Part shown: positions 51,105 through 61,761 of the stretch, piece after piece
Layout: each line of letters begins with the position of its first letter
Numbering within the stretch: position 1 is the stretch's first letter
Assembly: GCF_026210795.1 (NCBI RefSeq)
Contig: NC_089460.1
Coordinates: 1,756,001-1,820,000, forward strand
Reading direction: 5' to 3'
DNA: 64,000 nt
From: Rhizophagus irregularis
Lineage: Eukaryota; Glomeromycota; Glomeromycetes; Glomerales; Glomeraceae
Made by a program: the position numbers and the translations under genes
The notes under the pieces: model-generated
What the model was told of the DNA's origin: nothing
Database searches by the model: none
Seen by the model: the letters and a program-made list of their open reading frames with translations, nothing else

Positions 51105-51785
51105 ATGCCACAAATCAGAAGTGCCAATTTGTAATTTTAGCCAATATTGAGCAAATTTTAGGCTGATTTGCCATTTTTTTTTGATTTTAACTAGCCTCAA
51201 TCAGCCGTCAATCAAATATGATGAATTTTTGCTGAATTTTTATCAAATTTTTATCAAATTTTTATTGAATTGTCAATTTTCCAATTTTCCATAAATCTGA
51301 AGTACATATTTGAATATTGGGCAAATTTTAGGTTGATTTGCGCATTTTGTCTGATTTTTTTTTTGATTTCAACTAGCATCAATCAGCCATCAATCAAATA
51401 TGATGATTTTTTGCCAAATTTTTATTAAATTTTTATTGAATTGTCAATTTTCCATAAATCTGAAGTACATATTTGAATATTGGGTAAATTTTAGGTTGAT
51501 TTGTCATTTTGTCTGATTTTTTTTTTGATTTCAACCAGTATCAATCAGCCGTCAACCAAATATAATGATTTTTTGCCAAATTTTTATTGAATTTTTATTG
51601 AATTTTTATTGAATTATCAATTTTCCATAAATCTAAAGTACATATTTGAATATTGGGCAAATTTTAGGTTGATTTGCCATTTGTCTGATTTTTTTTTTGA
51701 TTTCAACTAGCATCAATTAGCCGTCAATCAAATATGATGATTTTTTGCTGGATTTTTATTAAATTGTCCGATTGGCATCAATCAG
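51105..51785. repeat. About 170-bp subterminal tandem repeat, four copies
   Basis: Copies share AAATCTGAAGTACATATTTG, AATATTGGGCAAATTTTAGG, TTTGATTTCAACTAGCATCA and ATCAGCCGTCAATCAAATAT. Spacing 178, 165 and 172 bp. Near the right end of the CACTG element, the position where CMC transposases bind in known elements. Confidence 0.88.
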
Positions 51786-52292
51786 ATGTGCCGATTTGTA
51801 ATGTCAGTCGATTTTGGTCTGATTTTTAGCTGATTTTCCATATGTCCGATTTTTTTGATTTTGATCAGTGACATTGTCTTACACCCACTTTTTTACGTGT
51901 CATTTCTACTAGAAATATTGTTAAAACGTGTGAAGAATTTTTGAAAGAAATAGGGTAAGATGTACGTTGATGTACATTGATTAAAAAAATTAATAGTAAA
52001 ATCAAAATTAAGCATCATTACCAATTTTGTCTATCACATGACTGCAAAAAGGGGGTGCTTAAATTCGAGATTTTACAGTACTTTTTTTTTCTAAATAAGT
52101 AACTTTATTTTGATCAATAAAATAAAAAATTAAATTATATTAACTTTCTTTAGGTTTTTTTTAATATATTTTATAGTAAAATTGATAATTTTTACTAATT
52201 TGCATTATTTAGTTTTTAATGGCTTATTATTTAGAATTTGGATTCGTGTATCCATCTATCTATAAATATATATCTATAATAAAAATTTAATA

Positions 52293-52375
52293 CTGTCAAC
52301 TTTTTATAATTGCATACCCTTGAGATCAGGTATGAGTATGCATTTAGAGAAAATGTGCAATTATAGAATTGAACC
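52293..52375. mobile_element. Pogo-type MITE end, partial
   Basis: TA then CTGTCAACTTTTTATAATTG and CATACCCTTGAGATCAGGTATG match the left end of the element at 35815 over about 50 bases (including CTTGRGATCAGGTATRAG). An inward GTGCAATTATAGAATTGAACC at 52355-52375 may be the collapsed opposite end. Confidence 0.55.
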
Positions 52376-52599
52376 AATTATGTAATTTATATATAAATGT
52401 ATTATTTATTAGGAATTAATTATAAGAAAATTACAAAATTAAAATAATCATTTAAAATATTGATCTATAGTAATTTGTTATATTAAATTAATCCGCTTTT
52501 TCTTAATAAAATTTTCAATTTTGCCTAATAATTTTATTTGTTTACTTTGAATTTTCTTGCTAAAGTAAAAATAAATTTACCATTTTTAAACTTCATGAT

Positions 52600-53990
52600 G
52601 TATTATTGATGCAAATCTCAATACTATCATCTATTTTATCTGGATGATTTGTAGGTCCATTCTTAAACATATCTGCAAATTTTGAAATATTAGAAACTTT
52701 ATAAATTATATTTTCTTCTGGAATGGTTAAAAATTCTTTTATTTGCATCATATTAGGTAAATTAAGAGCTTCAATTGCTTTACTAAGTTCATCATCAATA
52801 TCATCATTATTAATATTATTTTCAAAAGTATCTGAAAGAATTTTGACATAATTCTAACAGTTTTTAATAGTAGATACTGTAACTTCATTTTAATCTTATA
52901 TGATATATTAAATCGCTTGTAAGATATTCATTTTCAAATCTTATATAAACTGGCCAGCTTTAATTTGTTCTAACATCCATCTAAATAAAAAAAAAATTTA
53001 TAACATAATAAAAACAATAAAAATTTAATTTATTGAATATGATGATGGCAATAATGTTTTTTAAAAAACATAATTATTCCAGAATTCATTGGTTAAAGTT
53101 TTGAAGTTATGTTAGAAGGTAAAAAATAAACTTCAACATTTTCAAGAACCAGATTACTTATCTTATAGCTTGTACAATTATCAAGTAGTAATAAAATACA
53201 TTCTCTATTGTGTTTTATACCAACTAAATGATCAAATTCTTGAAACTACTTTTAAAAAAGAATTAATACTAGCATCTAGGCTTTAGCATTACTTCTATAA
53301 GTTATTGGTAAATTGCAAATATTAATATGTTTAAAGTATCATAGATTTGCATATTTATCAATTATTAAAGGAGATAACTTATATGAACTATCAGCATTTG
53401 CATATAAAGCAATTGAAAGGCATTTTTTACTTTTTTTACATCCAGAAAGCTATTTGTAGTTAATGTTCGATCTGGCTCTAATTTAAAATATTAATATAAG
53501 AAAATAATATAACCAGTATTTTTATAAAATTTTAAAAAATACCAATAAAAAAACCCTATTTCATTCATATTATAAATTCGATTAGGAGAATATTCAGCAC
53601 ATTTACTTTATAATAATGGCAAAGCTTCAGCAATGGCATTTTCATTAGCAGAATCTGCTTCTTCATGAAACTTTACCTAATAAATACCATTGTATTCCTT
53701 AAAATTTTGAAGCTATCTATTGGAAAATTAAATAAATAAAAGTTAAATAACATTAAATAAAATAAAATAAAAGCAATAAAATGAAAGAAAGTATTCCTTT
53801 AAGGACTTTCAGTTTATTAGCTAATATTCAATTAATATAGCATTATTTATAATTGTTTTATGCTGATAATATAAGATAAATTCTTTAAGAGCAAATTCAA
53901 ATTCAGAGACAATAACAGCTTTATGTCTTTTTATTTTAGATTTCGTAACTTCTGTATTAAGTCATTTTTCTTTACTTTGCAAAATCCGTA
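52600..53990 (-). pseudogene. Second, older pogo/Tigger-like transposase relic
   Basis: Minus strand, from 53990: KRHKAVIVSEFEFALKEFIL then YYQHKTIINNAI (CENP-B-type helix-turn-helix), WLQNFKEYNGI and KFHEEADSANENAIAEALPL with stops, then YSPNRIYNMNEIGFFY (53540-53590), the usual first catalytic Asp in MDETG here changed to Asn. Further on, PDRTLTTNSF, ICNLPITYRSNA, then ILLLLDNCTSYK with the second Asp and LENVEVYFLPSNITSKL-stop-PMNSGII (53080-53170), where a QP is now a stop. At 52640-52850 SDTFENNINNDDIDDELSKA and IEALNLPNMMQIKEFL form the C-terminal tail. Many stops and frame shifts show it is older than the one at 45336-51903 and from a different subfamily. Confidence 0.75.
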
Positions 53991-54935
53991 TAATTGTAAA
54001 TTAACACTCCACTTTTACTATATCTATAATCCATATAAAAATTAAATTCAGATACAGATAATTTAAAAAAATTGAATGAATAATCCATATATCTATGTTA
54101 TCCATATTAGGCTGTTCCAATTTAATTATTTGTTTAATATTCAGACCTTTTGAAAAAATTAAGGGGGAAGGAGGATTTAAGTTAAACAAACTAAACAAAT
54201 AAATATAGAAAAATTTGAAAATTTCAGGCAAAATTTAAAGAAAATATTTATTACTATATATTTATTAACTTTTAAATTTTTTCAAAAATAAAGTATTTAT
54301 TAATATATGTTTATTAAATTTCAAATTTTTTAAAAAATAGAAGGGGGTGGAAACGTAACTAGGTATTTTAAAAATGTATAATTTATCATTTTGAAATTCA
54401 ATATTATTGGTACTTTTGATTTATAAATAATAATATTAAATCTGCCATATTTGTTTTTTCTTTATATAAAAATTTGAAACTACAAATTGAAATGTTTTTT
54501 TTCTTTTAATTTATAAAAAATAGCATTAAAAAAAAAATTCTGTATAATAAACTTATAAGATTTTTGTCAGATATTAAGTAGTATTTCGCATGAATCAAAT
54601 TTTTCCTCTAAAATTTGATTCAATTTGAATTTGATTTGAACTTAATTTGACTTCTAAAAATGATTATCTCAGGATTTAGTTATCCAATTTCAATGATTTT
54701 TTTTTTAATCAATAGTTCTCATTATCTTAATCAAAATAAAAAAAATCATTGAAATTGAACTGCTCGATTAAAGTTATTCATAAAATACATTTTTACCTTT
54801 CAAGAGCAATTAGGGTCACATTATATCATAAATTGATTTGTACAGAACACTATAATCAAGAATTTAAAGAAGATCATATTCAGTAAATCTATTAGTACTG
54901 TTATATTTCTATAATCTTAACTTATAAAACTCTTA
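53991..54935. other. A+T-rich spacer with an inverted-repeat remnant
   Basis: At about 54655-54790 TTATCCAATTTCAATGATTT and AAATCATTGAAATTGAACTG face each other around a 60-bp centre; GAATTTGATTTGAACTTAAT lies outside. This may be an eroded foldback element. No gene. Confidence 0.5.
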
Positions 54936-55100
54936 ATATGGGCACTTTGCAGTAGAAAGGGACAAAACTACTAAAAAAATTCAAATTTTCTTTTATATGC
55001 CAAAAATATTCTAAATGCTATAATTTGTTCAGATTTTATATTAACTCATTTTTTATTTTTTTTAGTAGTTTCATCCTTTTCTACTGTAAAGCACCCATAT
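54936..55100. mobile_element. 165-bp TA-flanked MITE (ATATGGGCACTTTGCAGTAG)
   Basis: Left end ATATGGGCACTTTGCAGTAG then AAAGGGACAAAACTACTAAA; right end read inward ATATGGGTGCTTTACAGTAG then AAAAGGATGAAACTACTAAA. About 35 of 40 bases agree. TA at 54934-54935 and 55101-55102. Tc1/mariner-type target. No coding capacity. Confidence 0.85.
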
Positions 55101-56495
55101 TACTACTTAAAATCTACTATAATTTGTAATGATAAATTTTGAAAGAACAGACTTATTATTTAAATGTCTATTTATTACAAATATGCAATTATTAATTGAA
55201 GAAATATGATATTTAGAACTATTTTTTTTTCCCATTACATAAAAGTTTGTATCCAATTTGAACTTTGAAGTTAAGTAATCAGTATTTTATATCAATTACT
55301 GTAAATAAAATTATAAATCTCACTATTAATAGGCTTTTTATAAGTAAAATTTGCTTTTAATTTTTTATAAAATCATTTATCTTTATTATTTTACATCTTT
55401 AAAATATTAATAAAAAGGTTTTATATAAAAAAGAAAATTAAAAAATGAAAAAATGAAGATAAATAAAATTGGATAAGAAAAAAAATAATAAAAGTTTAAT
55501 TTATAAATTTATTATAGCTTAATTTAAGTTTAATAAAAATTTAAATAAAGCATTATAATGTTATATAATAATATTATTATACTTATGTTGATAAATATAA
55601 ATTTTATTGAATTAATCTAAATCTTATTTTATAATGTAAATCACAGTGCTTTTTTTTAATATATAAAGTATATTTCTTTTTTTTTTCTGAAAAAAATCTT
55701 TATTTTTTTTAATTTTACTATTTAAATATTTTAATTTTACCTAAAAAATATATTTTTAATTATACTATATAAGTTTTTAAAATCCTTTATTTATAAAAAT
55801 TGAATTATCAAATGCTAAGATATTTACAAAAAATAATTTTTTGAATTTTAGCAAAAAAAGGTGATTTTAGCTAAAAGGTAATTATAATTCATATATTAAA
55901 TATCTAGAGTTCTGATAAAATGAATTTTATTATTATATGAAGAATAAAATATAATAATAAAAATTAAAATAAATACTTTTTCAAAGTATATTTTATTATT
56001 AATTATAGATAAAATTACTAAAAAAATATGATTTGTAATTTATTATTTAAATATTTTAATTATAAAAAATTTCTAACTTGAAGATAATTAAGATAATTAA
56101 AAATTTATTATTTAAATTATAAAATTTTATAATAATAATGATTTGATATATGCAAAATTTGTAAAATTTTATATTAAAAATAGATCTTTACTTTGCTATT
56201 AAAAATGCTTAAATAAATGGATTTTTTATAATGTTAATTTACTTAAATTTTAATTTTGAATTTTCTTACTTTTTAAAATAAAAAAAATACCTAAAATACC
56301 TTAAATTTTTATATATTAAAATTAAGTATATTAAAAAAAATCACCATGATAATCACAAAATTTTATCTTGAATTTAAAATCCAAATCATATATTTATTAT
56401 CAACCAAGAAAACCCCCTTTCAACATTGCTTTGACAATATATTTATTCCAGTTCTATTTAGAAAAGTGAATAGATTCAGAATTGAGACTAAGGTA
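55101..56495. other. Very A+T-rich spacer with a half copy of the foldback MITE
   Basis: At 55794-55915 TTGAATTATCAAATGCTAAG, ATATTTACAAAAAATAATTT and GGTAATTATAATTCATATAT followed by ATCTAGAGTTCTG is a decayed right half of the AGGACCC foldback family at 34436 and 40855. The rest shows no gene. Confidence 0.5.
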
Positions 56496-56691
56496 TGTCA
56501 ATTCTCTCTAAATGCACTCTCTCTAAGTGCACGTATTATATATTTTTTCTCTAAATGCACCCTCTTACTCAGTCCCAAGTATATAGAGATCATATAAAAT
56601 TTCCTTTTCTAAATGCATTCCCTCTCTAAATGCACGTTTTTTCAAATTTTCATTATGGTCCTAAGGGGGTACACTTAGAGAGAGTTGACTG
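56496..56691. mobile_element. 196-bp pogo-type MITE with CTCTCTAAATGCAC repeats
   Basis: Left TGTCAATTCTCTCTAAATGC, right read inward CAGTCAACTCTCTCTAAGTG, both next to TA (56494-56495 and 56692-56693). Inside, TCTCTAAATGCAC or TCTCTAAGTGCAC recurs five times. The same end family as 35815-36104 and 52293. Confidence 0.75.
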
Positions 56692-56699
56692 TAATAGAT

Positions 56700-57065
56700 T
56701 TACTTGCTTATGGATTATGATTCAACATCTGAAATCTTGAATTATGCATCAGATTTTACCTAGAGCCGTTAAGATTGGTGAACAGAGTAATGAAAATATC
56801 TCTGCATTTAACAGACCTAAAAAAATCTTGGAAATTAACCAAAAATTCAGAGACTACTGGTTCTTATTACCCTTCTTGAGTTAAAAATACTACTTGTGAT
56901 GCTAGCCACAACATTGAAACTTATATTGCTATTTTGATGCAAAGCACTCTAACAATTATAATGATGTGATGTTACCCATTGTTGTTGCTATTTCATCTAT
57001 GTTCTTTCTTTTTGATAATTGCAACTATGCGATTATGATACAGATCTTAAAAAAAATTAAATAGC
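56700..57065 (+). pseudogene. Coding-like fragments, unidentified
   Basis: Plus-strand phrases in three frames: LPRAVKIGEQSNENISAFNR (56754-56815), KNTTCDASHNIETYIAILMQ (56884-56943) and MLPIVVAISSMFFLFDNCNY (56970-57030). Amino-acid composition looks protein-like, but there are frame changes and stops and no splice sites to explain them. Family not recognised; probably a decayed mobile-element or host fragment. Confidence 0.3.
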
Positions 57066-57173
57066 CAAATTTAATTCTAAGTTATAAATATTTCTCAGTT
57101 AATAGTATTAATATGTAATTTACTTTACAATATTAAAACCAATTTAATTTTCTGAAACAAAAAAAAACAAAGC

Positions 57174-59189
57174 TTATCTAACTCTAGAAAGTTTTCTAGC
57201 AAATTCGATTATAGAACGAGCTGGGCGCCCTATAAATTTTTAATAAAAAAGAAAAATTAAAAATTATCCTTTACCTATACGAATACAAAAAGTATATTTG
57301 ACATACCAGTTGCTCCTTTAACATTATAATAAGAGTCTTCACTAGCATTCATAATACATGCCATATCAATATGAGCATATCTAATCTTATTAAGTTCATC
57401 AGCATCTTTATCGATAATATTTCCCTCAATTATACCATAATCCTTCCCTTTTTCAGTATCAGTAATATCCCTGCCTACAGTTCCTTCATCACTTAGTCCA
57501 TATACAAATTCTTTAAGAAAAATAGCAGCCTTACAAGAACTTCCATATTTATTACCACTAGAATTAATGTAATCTGCTACATCAGATTTAGTCATAGATT
57601 TTAAATAGAAATCATCAAGTGGCATGCGCCATAAAGGATCATTTGCAATTTTTCCCGCCTCAGCAAGTTGTTCCCATAGTTTATCGGAATTAGTATAAAT
57701 TCCAGCATATTTACCTATACCAAGAGCTACTCCTATTGCACCTGTTAAGGTGGCCAAATCAATAAGACTGTGTGGTTGAAACGTCGAACTTGTATAGTAT
57801 AATGCATCAGCCAAGATCAAACGTCCTTCAGCGTCTGTGTTATCAACCTAAATTATAAATAAACTCATATGAATTGTACATCTCAATTTAGATCAAATGA
57901 ATTCGAGAGTATCATACCTCAATGGATTTACCATTCATGGCAACGACAACATCTCCTGGTTTTGTTGCATGACCGGAAGGTAAATTCTCACATAAAGGAA
58001 CAGTTACAACCACGTTGATTGGCAATTCGAGTTTTGCTATTCCATACAATGCAGCCGTTACTGCTGCACCGCCACCCATATCTATTTTCATTTCAGACAT
58101 GCCTGCGGGGAATTTCAATGAAATTCCACCACTTTTTTCATAGGACAGGAAATTTTTATAAAATAAACTTAATATAAACAATCTAAAAGAATAATAAAAA
58201 CTTACGAATCAAATGTAATGCCTAAATAAAATATTATTTTAGTAATTTTATTTTAAACAAAAAAAGCCCAAATAAAATAATACCTTTTCCAACTAAAGCC
58301 AGAGGTTTATCGCCGTCTTTTCCACCTCTATAATGAATTTCCAAAAACTTTAAAGGTTCGTCTGAACCATTAGCAACAGATAGAAAAGATCCCATTTTTT
58401 TTCCTTCAACCCAATCTCTATCTCTAACAATAACTTCAATATTGGGAAGATCTTTTAATACAGATTTTGCATTTTCAGTAAAGATAGTTGGTGTCATATG
58501 ATTCGCCGGAGAATTTCCTAATGTACGAGCGAAATTTTGAGCATTTGCGTAAATTAAACCGGTTTCCCAAGTAAGATCGGATGATGATAATGTTCCAAAT
58601 GGTGAGATTTTAACAGATGGGATTTGATTTTGAGCAGATTTTAACCGATCCGGTTTAAAAAGAGCAAGAGTTGCACCTTCAGATGCACCTAATTTAATAG
58701 AAATAATGATTTTAATATATATAACGAAAAAAAAACAAAAAAAAGTTAAAAGATATTAAAATACCATGTTCATTAGTCATAACATCAATTGCAATGTTTT
58801 TTGCTCCTTGATTACGCAACGTGCGAACACCTACAGCAGCCTGTAAATGTATTAACAACCATTTATGAACGAAATGTTCATCACGCGACCAAAGGACAAG
58901 AATTTTTGTATTATACCGCAACACGAGCTTTTTCCAAAGAATCTCTCTCGTTTTCAGGTTTAGTTCCCAAACCAACAACAGCAATTTGTGAAGGCAAACC
59001 TTCTTCACTGCCAATTCCATACAAAACTCTTACTTCGCCCAGTTTTCCTTTAACTCCAGCACATTGTAGCTGCTGTTTAATAGTTTGTCGTATTTTTTCA
59101 GTAATCTTCTTTGATGCTGTTTCAGAAAATGAACCGTCCTTATAAACACCCAAAACTAATGCATCAAAGCTTGAAAGGTTATTGCTCAT
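57174..59189 (-). CDS. Cytosolic leucine aminopeptidase (family M17)
   Basis: Seven exons on the minus strand: 59189-58917, 58840-58765, 58688-58284, 58221-58206, 58131-57918, 57847-57307 and 57229-57174; introns of 76, 76, 62, 74, 70 and 77 nt. All phases join into 526 codons. The enzyme removes N-terminal residues, preferring leucine, from peptides in the cytosol and is normally a hexamer with two metals per subunit. Residues 1-150 form the N-terminal fold ([10 protein letters not shown]); [10 protein letters not shown] precedes the catalytic domain. Metal and catalytic residues are all present: Lys251, Asp256 (ITFDSGG), Lys263, Asp274 (MKIDMGGG), Asp333 and Glu335 (NTDAEGR), Arg337, one position off the bovine numbering. 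No targeting peptide is evident. Exon 4 has only 16 nt. The start at 59189 is the only in-frame ATG before the fold. Nothing looks damaged. Confidence 0.95.
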
Positions 59190-59512
59190 TATTGAAATAA
59201 ATCAATAGTTTGTTCGATTAGTCAAAAAAAAAATGCTTCCTGAACAATTTTAGGTCTAAAGGTTTTGAAAAAGATTTATATCTTGTTTAGATTGTAGATC
59301 TTTTCTTAATCGGTAAATCAAAAAATAACGCGAGAAATATGATACGTTGAATTTTGAGTAGAGTACCATTCAGATGAAAGATTAACCTTTTTTTTTATTG
59401 AAACTCAGTCTATAGGTCCTCTAAAAAAACCTTAATATTCGACCAACGAAATTTTCAATCCAATATTGGTAATAAATATTAAGTAAAATGTGCGTGCCAT
59501 AATTGAACCTCA
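59190..59512. promoter_or_regulatory. Upstream region of the leucine aminopeptidase gene
   Basis: 323 bp between the aminopeptidase start and a possible plus-strand start at 59513. It should contain the promoter; a run of A and CGAAATTTT motifs are visible, but no specific site can be named. Confidence 0.45.
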
Positions 59513-59587
59513 ATGAAGATGTTCGATACTGCAAGAATTAAAATTGAGGAAGATCTTGGTGTTATAGATTGGAAACCGAATTTCAAG
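59513..59587 (+). CDS. Possible first exon of an unidentified gene
   Basis: ATG at 59513 opens 25 codons (MKMFDTARIKIEEDLGVIDW then KPNFK) ending at a GTAACT donor-like site. The composition is protein-like and the position, divergent from the aminopeptidase, is a plausible gene start. I could not connect it to any convincing next exon. Confidence 0.25.
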
Positions 59588-60339
59588 GTAACTAAGGTAA
59601 CTACAAAAATATTATTAATGGATCGTTTCTAATGAATAAACTTTTGTAAGAGCATCCATTTATTGATATTTCCTATCCAATCCGGCGAATTATAATATGA
59701 AGTATGTATACAGCATACTACCTAATGGATTAACTCCGAGTGGCTCTACGAATAGGGATTAGCAACTTATTTCTGAAATGATTTGGACTGCATTCTTCCA
59801 TAAACTTTACCCTTCCAAGACTACTTGATTGATCTCTCAATAAAAGTTATAATCGTCATCTCTACTTTTATTTGCGACAGTTTACTATTAGTAATAAAAC
59901 CTTATTAAATAAATACATACATGTATGATCTCTTTAACTTTTTTATCACACGTTTTCTTTTTGCATTATTTAACAATTATACAAAAGGAAAAAAAAGAAA
60001 AGCTCTCAAAATAAATAGACACTAATATGATAATTGACCATTGAACTATGGACGAACTGAAGTCATTGTTAAATGCTTTATTTAATTATCTATTAAATTG
60101 TTGAAATTTAAAATCATACCTCTGAATTGTAATAACTTTTCTACAATAAAGATCATTGGTATAAATTATACCTTTTTTTTAATAAATTACCTTTTTTCTA
60201 CCCTTCTATCCCTTCTTTTTGTATGATGAAAGTAGAGACAAAATAAATATCTTTAAAATAATTCACTATAAATATTTACCATTTTGGTTGTTACTTCATA
60301 GATCTAATTAAATGAATATAAACATAGACCTCTTTTTTT

Positions 60340-60705
60340 ACATACATGCTGATAATCTCCGAATAAATGCTGCTTTTAATTTGATTAAAGTAATGGATAA
60401 TCCACATTTTGTAAGTTGAAGAATGTTTAATATTTGATTTTATTATCCATATAATCAGTAATTACCGTTTAGTCTTAGAATTCTGTTCTATTTTTCGTTA
60501 TTAAACTGTTTCTTAGACGTCAAATTTTTTCTTATAGAACTAGTAGTGCAGCAACAAAAAGATGAAGAACAATATGGTCTGGAAAGGCAAATTTTTGGAA
60601 AGAAATTCGGAAATTATATGTTGCCAGAAACATTGGGATTATTTTTTTTTACGGATTTTGTTTTAATCAAATTCTGTATAAAACAATCTCAAAGAAGTCG
60701 ACGAT
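60340..60705 (+). pseudogene. Exon-like fragments, unidentified
   Basis: At 60343-60410 YIHADNLRINAAFNLIKVMD then NPHF runs to a GTAAGT donor. After TTTCTTATAG (60538) the frame LVVQQQKDEEQYGLERQIFG then KKFGNYMLPETLGL continues to a poly(T) tract. The two fragments do not join in phase at the visible sites, so either a small exon is missing or the gene is decayed. Family not recognised. Confidence 0.3.
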
Positions 60706-61761
60706 AAATTAAATCAATCAATGCTTGATACTTATGCAAACTTAGAATGTTTCAGTTAACAAACCTCATTTTTCATGTCGTGACAATTATCATATGTGTT
60801 CATCATATAGGCTAGTCTCACTTGTTCAAATCTGACTAGTAAATTAATAACTCCTCAACTAATTGGATTTTAGTCAATTGATACTTCATTGGTAGATAGT
60901 CAAATTGATTCTACAGGAAATCAAGCAGACGGCGATATTAAATCATAAAATCAATATATACTGGTTTTGGACTGGAATATTCTATAATCACATCCTGCTG
61001 TTATATATTCAACAAGTTCCCGATAAGATTCTGCGTAATGTCTTTTAAATATACAGTATATGTATTTCGTTTACAGTTTAAAGGTTAGAATTATTTATAA
61101 ATAGAGCTTTTTTCTAAATATAATTGTCCTGAATTTTATTTTATCGGAAAAATTTCCGAGTATCTCGTTTTTACGAAAATTTTAACGGGTACAAGTATGA
61201 AAAAGAAATCGGGTACAATATGGAAAATTATATCAAGTATATACGGAATCTTACTGTACAGGTTTCTAAATTTCTAAATAAATGAGAAATACGATTAAAA
61301 AGGTAGGTATATAAATTAGTCCATTAGGCACAGTTTTATCGGTTCAATTGGATAAGGAATTATAATTCTAAATTCGGGTGACAAAAGGATTCGAGTGCGT
61401 TCTGGACAATTTTGTTTATTTGTTTATCTATTTTTACAATGCCATAAAAATTCTGTTTAACGTTGACCTTTCTCAATCGATAAGTTACAGTTGAAGAGGA
61501 TATTTTTTTTTTTACTAGTGACATATCTTTTTATGATAAAATCAAAATCAATTAAATGAAAGGGGAAAGGTTTTTATAATAAAATCAAATTTATAAATGA
61601 AAACTAATTAGGGATGACGTTGAACAAAAATTTAAATTATAAACGATCATTCACCAAGATTAAAGTTTGCTAAATGTTACATGTGTAGGGTTGTGGTGTA
61701 GGGTTGTATGTTACACCCTGAAGTTATTTCATTGTAACATTCAATAACATTCAATTATTTT

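Larger units (their letters stand above)
47976..51870. mobile_element. 3.9-kb non-autonomous CACTG-ended (CMC/CACTA-like) element
   Basis: Ends CACTGGTCGAAATAGTCC then AAATCGG on the left and CACTGATCAAAATCAAAA then AAATCGG read inward from the right (18 of 25 matching). The duplicated target is ACA (47973-47975 and 51871-51873). Removing the element and one ACA joins the flanking transposase frame exactly (codons CAA TGT ACA TCA on the minus strand), so the boundaries are secure. A CACTA/CACTG end with a 3-bp duplication and long subterminal repeats fits the CMC (En/Spm-like) superfamily. No transposase is encoded; the interior is three different tandem arrays. Mobility would need a transposase in trans. 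Confidence 0.88.
45336..51903 (-). pseudogene. Pogo/Tigger-like DDE transposase, split by two transposons
   Basis: Start ATG at 51903 (MTRKKVGVRQ), cut by the CACTG element after the TGT codon, resuming at 47972 with TSYSLEEKLIVVKYVQENKR: a helix-turn-helix DNA-binding region to about 47840. Then WIINSF-type CENP-B helices (47480-47690), first catalytic Asp in MDETP (47437-47451), an intron 47323-47250, second Asp in MLYDSFRGYL (about 47050-47080) and third Asp in QPLDVSINKPFK (about 46920-46955). Next it is cut by the 8-bp-duplicating element, resumes at 45578 and ends at TAA 45336-45338 after DDVEIVCN. Roughly 435 codons in all. In-frame stops lie at 47742-47744 (TAG), 47433-47435 (TAG), near 47164 (TAG) and near 46903 (TGA), plus one frame shift near 45560. 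It is dead, but insertions and stops are young enough for the frame to be fully followed. Confidence 0.85.
44603..52078 (-). mobile_element. Pogo/Tigger-like DNA transposon, disrupted by two nested insertions
   Basis: The left end reads CCGTAAAATCTTGAATTTAA then GCACC; the right end, read inward, CTGTAAAATCTCGAATTTAA then GCACCCCC: 23 of the first 25 bases agree. TA flanks both (44601-44602 and 52079-52080), as in the Tc1/mariner/pogo superfamily. Removing the two nested elements and one copy of each target duplication leaves about 2.29 kb, a normal size for such an element. Caution: 44603-44726 also has its own inverted end (ATTTTACGG before TA at 44727-44728), so the left end might belong to a separate 124-bp MITE, leaving the large element's true left end unknown. 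Confidence 0.7.

Noticed and set aside
52293-56691. One 4.4-kb element bounded by the CAGTCAAC-type ends at 52293 and 56691
   Set aside because: A nearer partner end exists for each (52375 and 56496), and the interior contains another bounded MITE and unrelated spacer; a single element is not excluded but is not supported.
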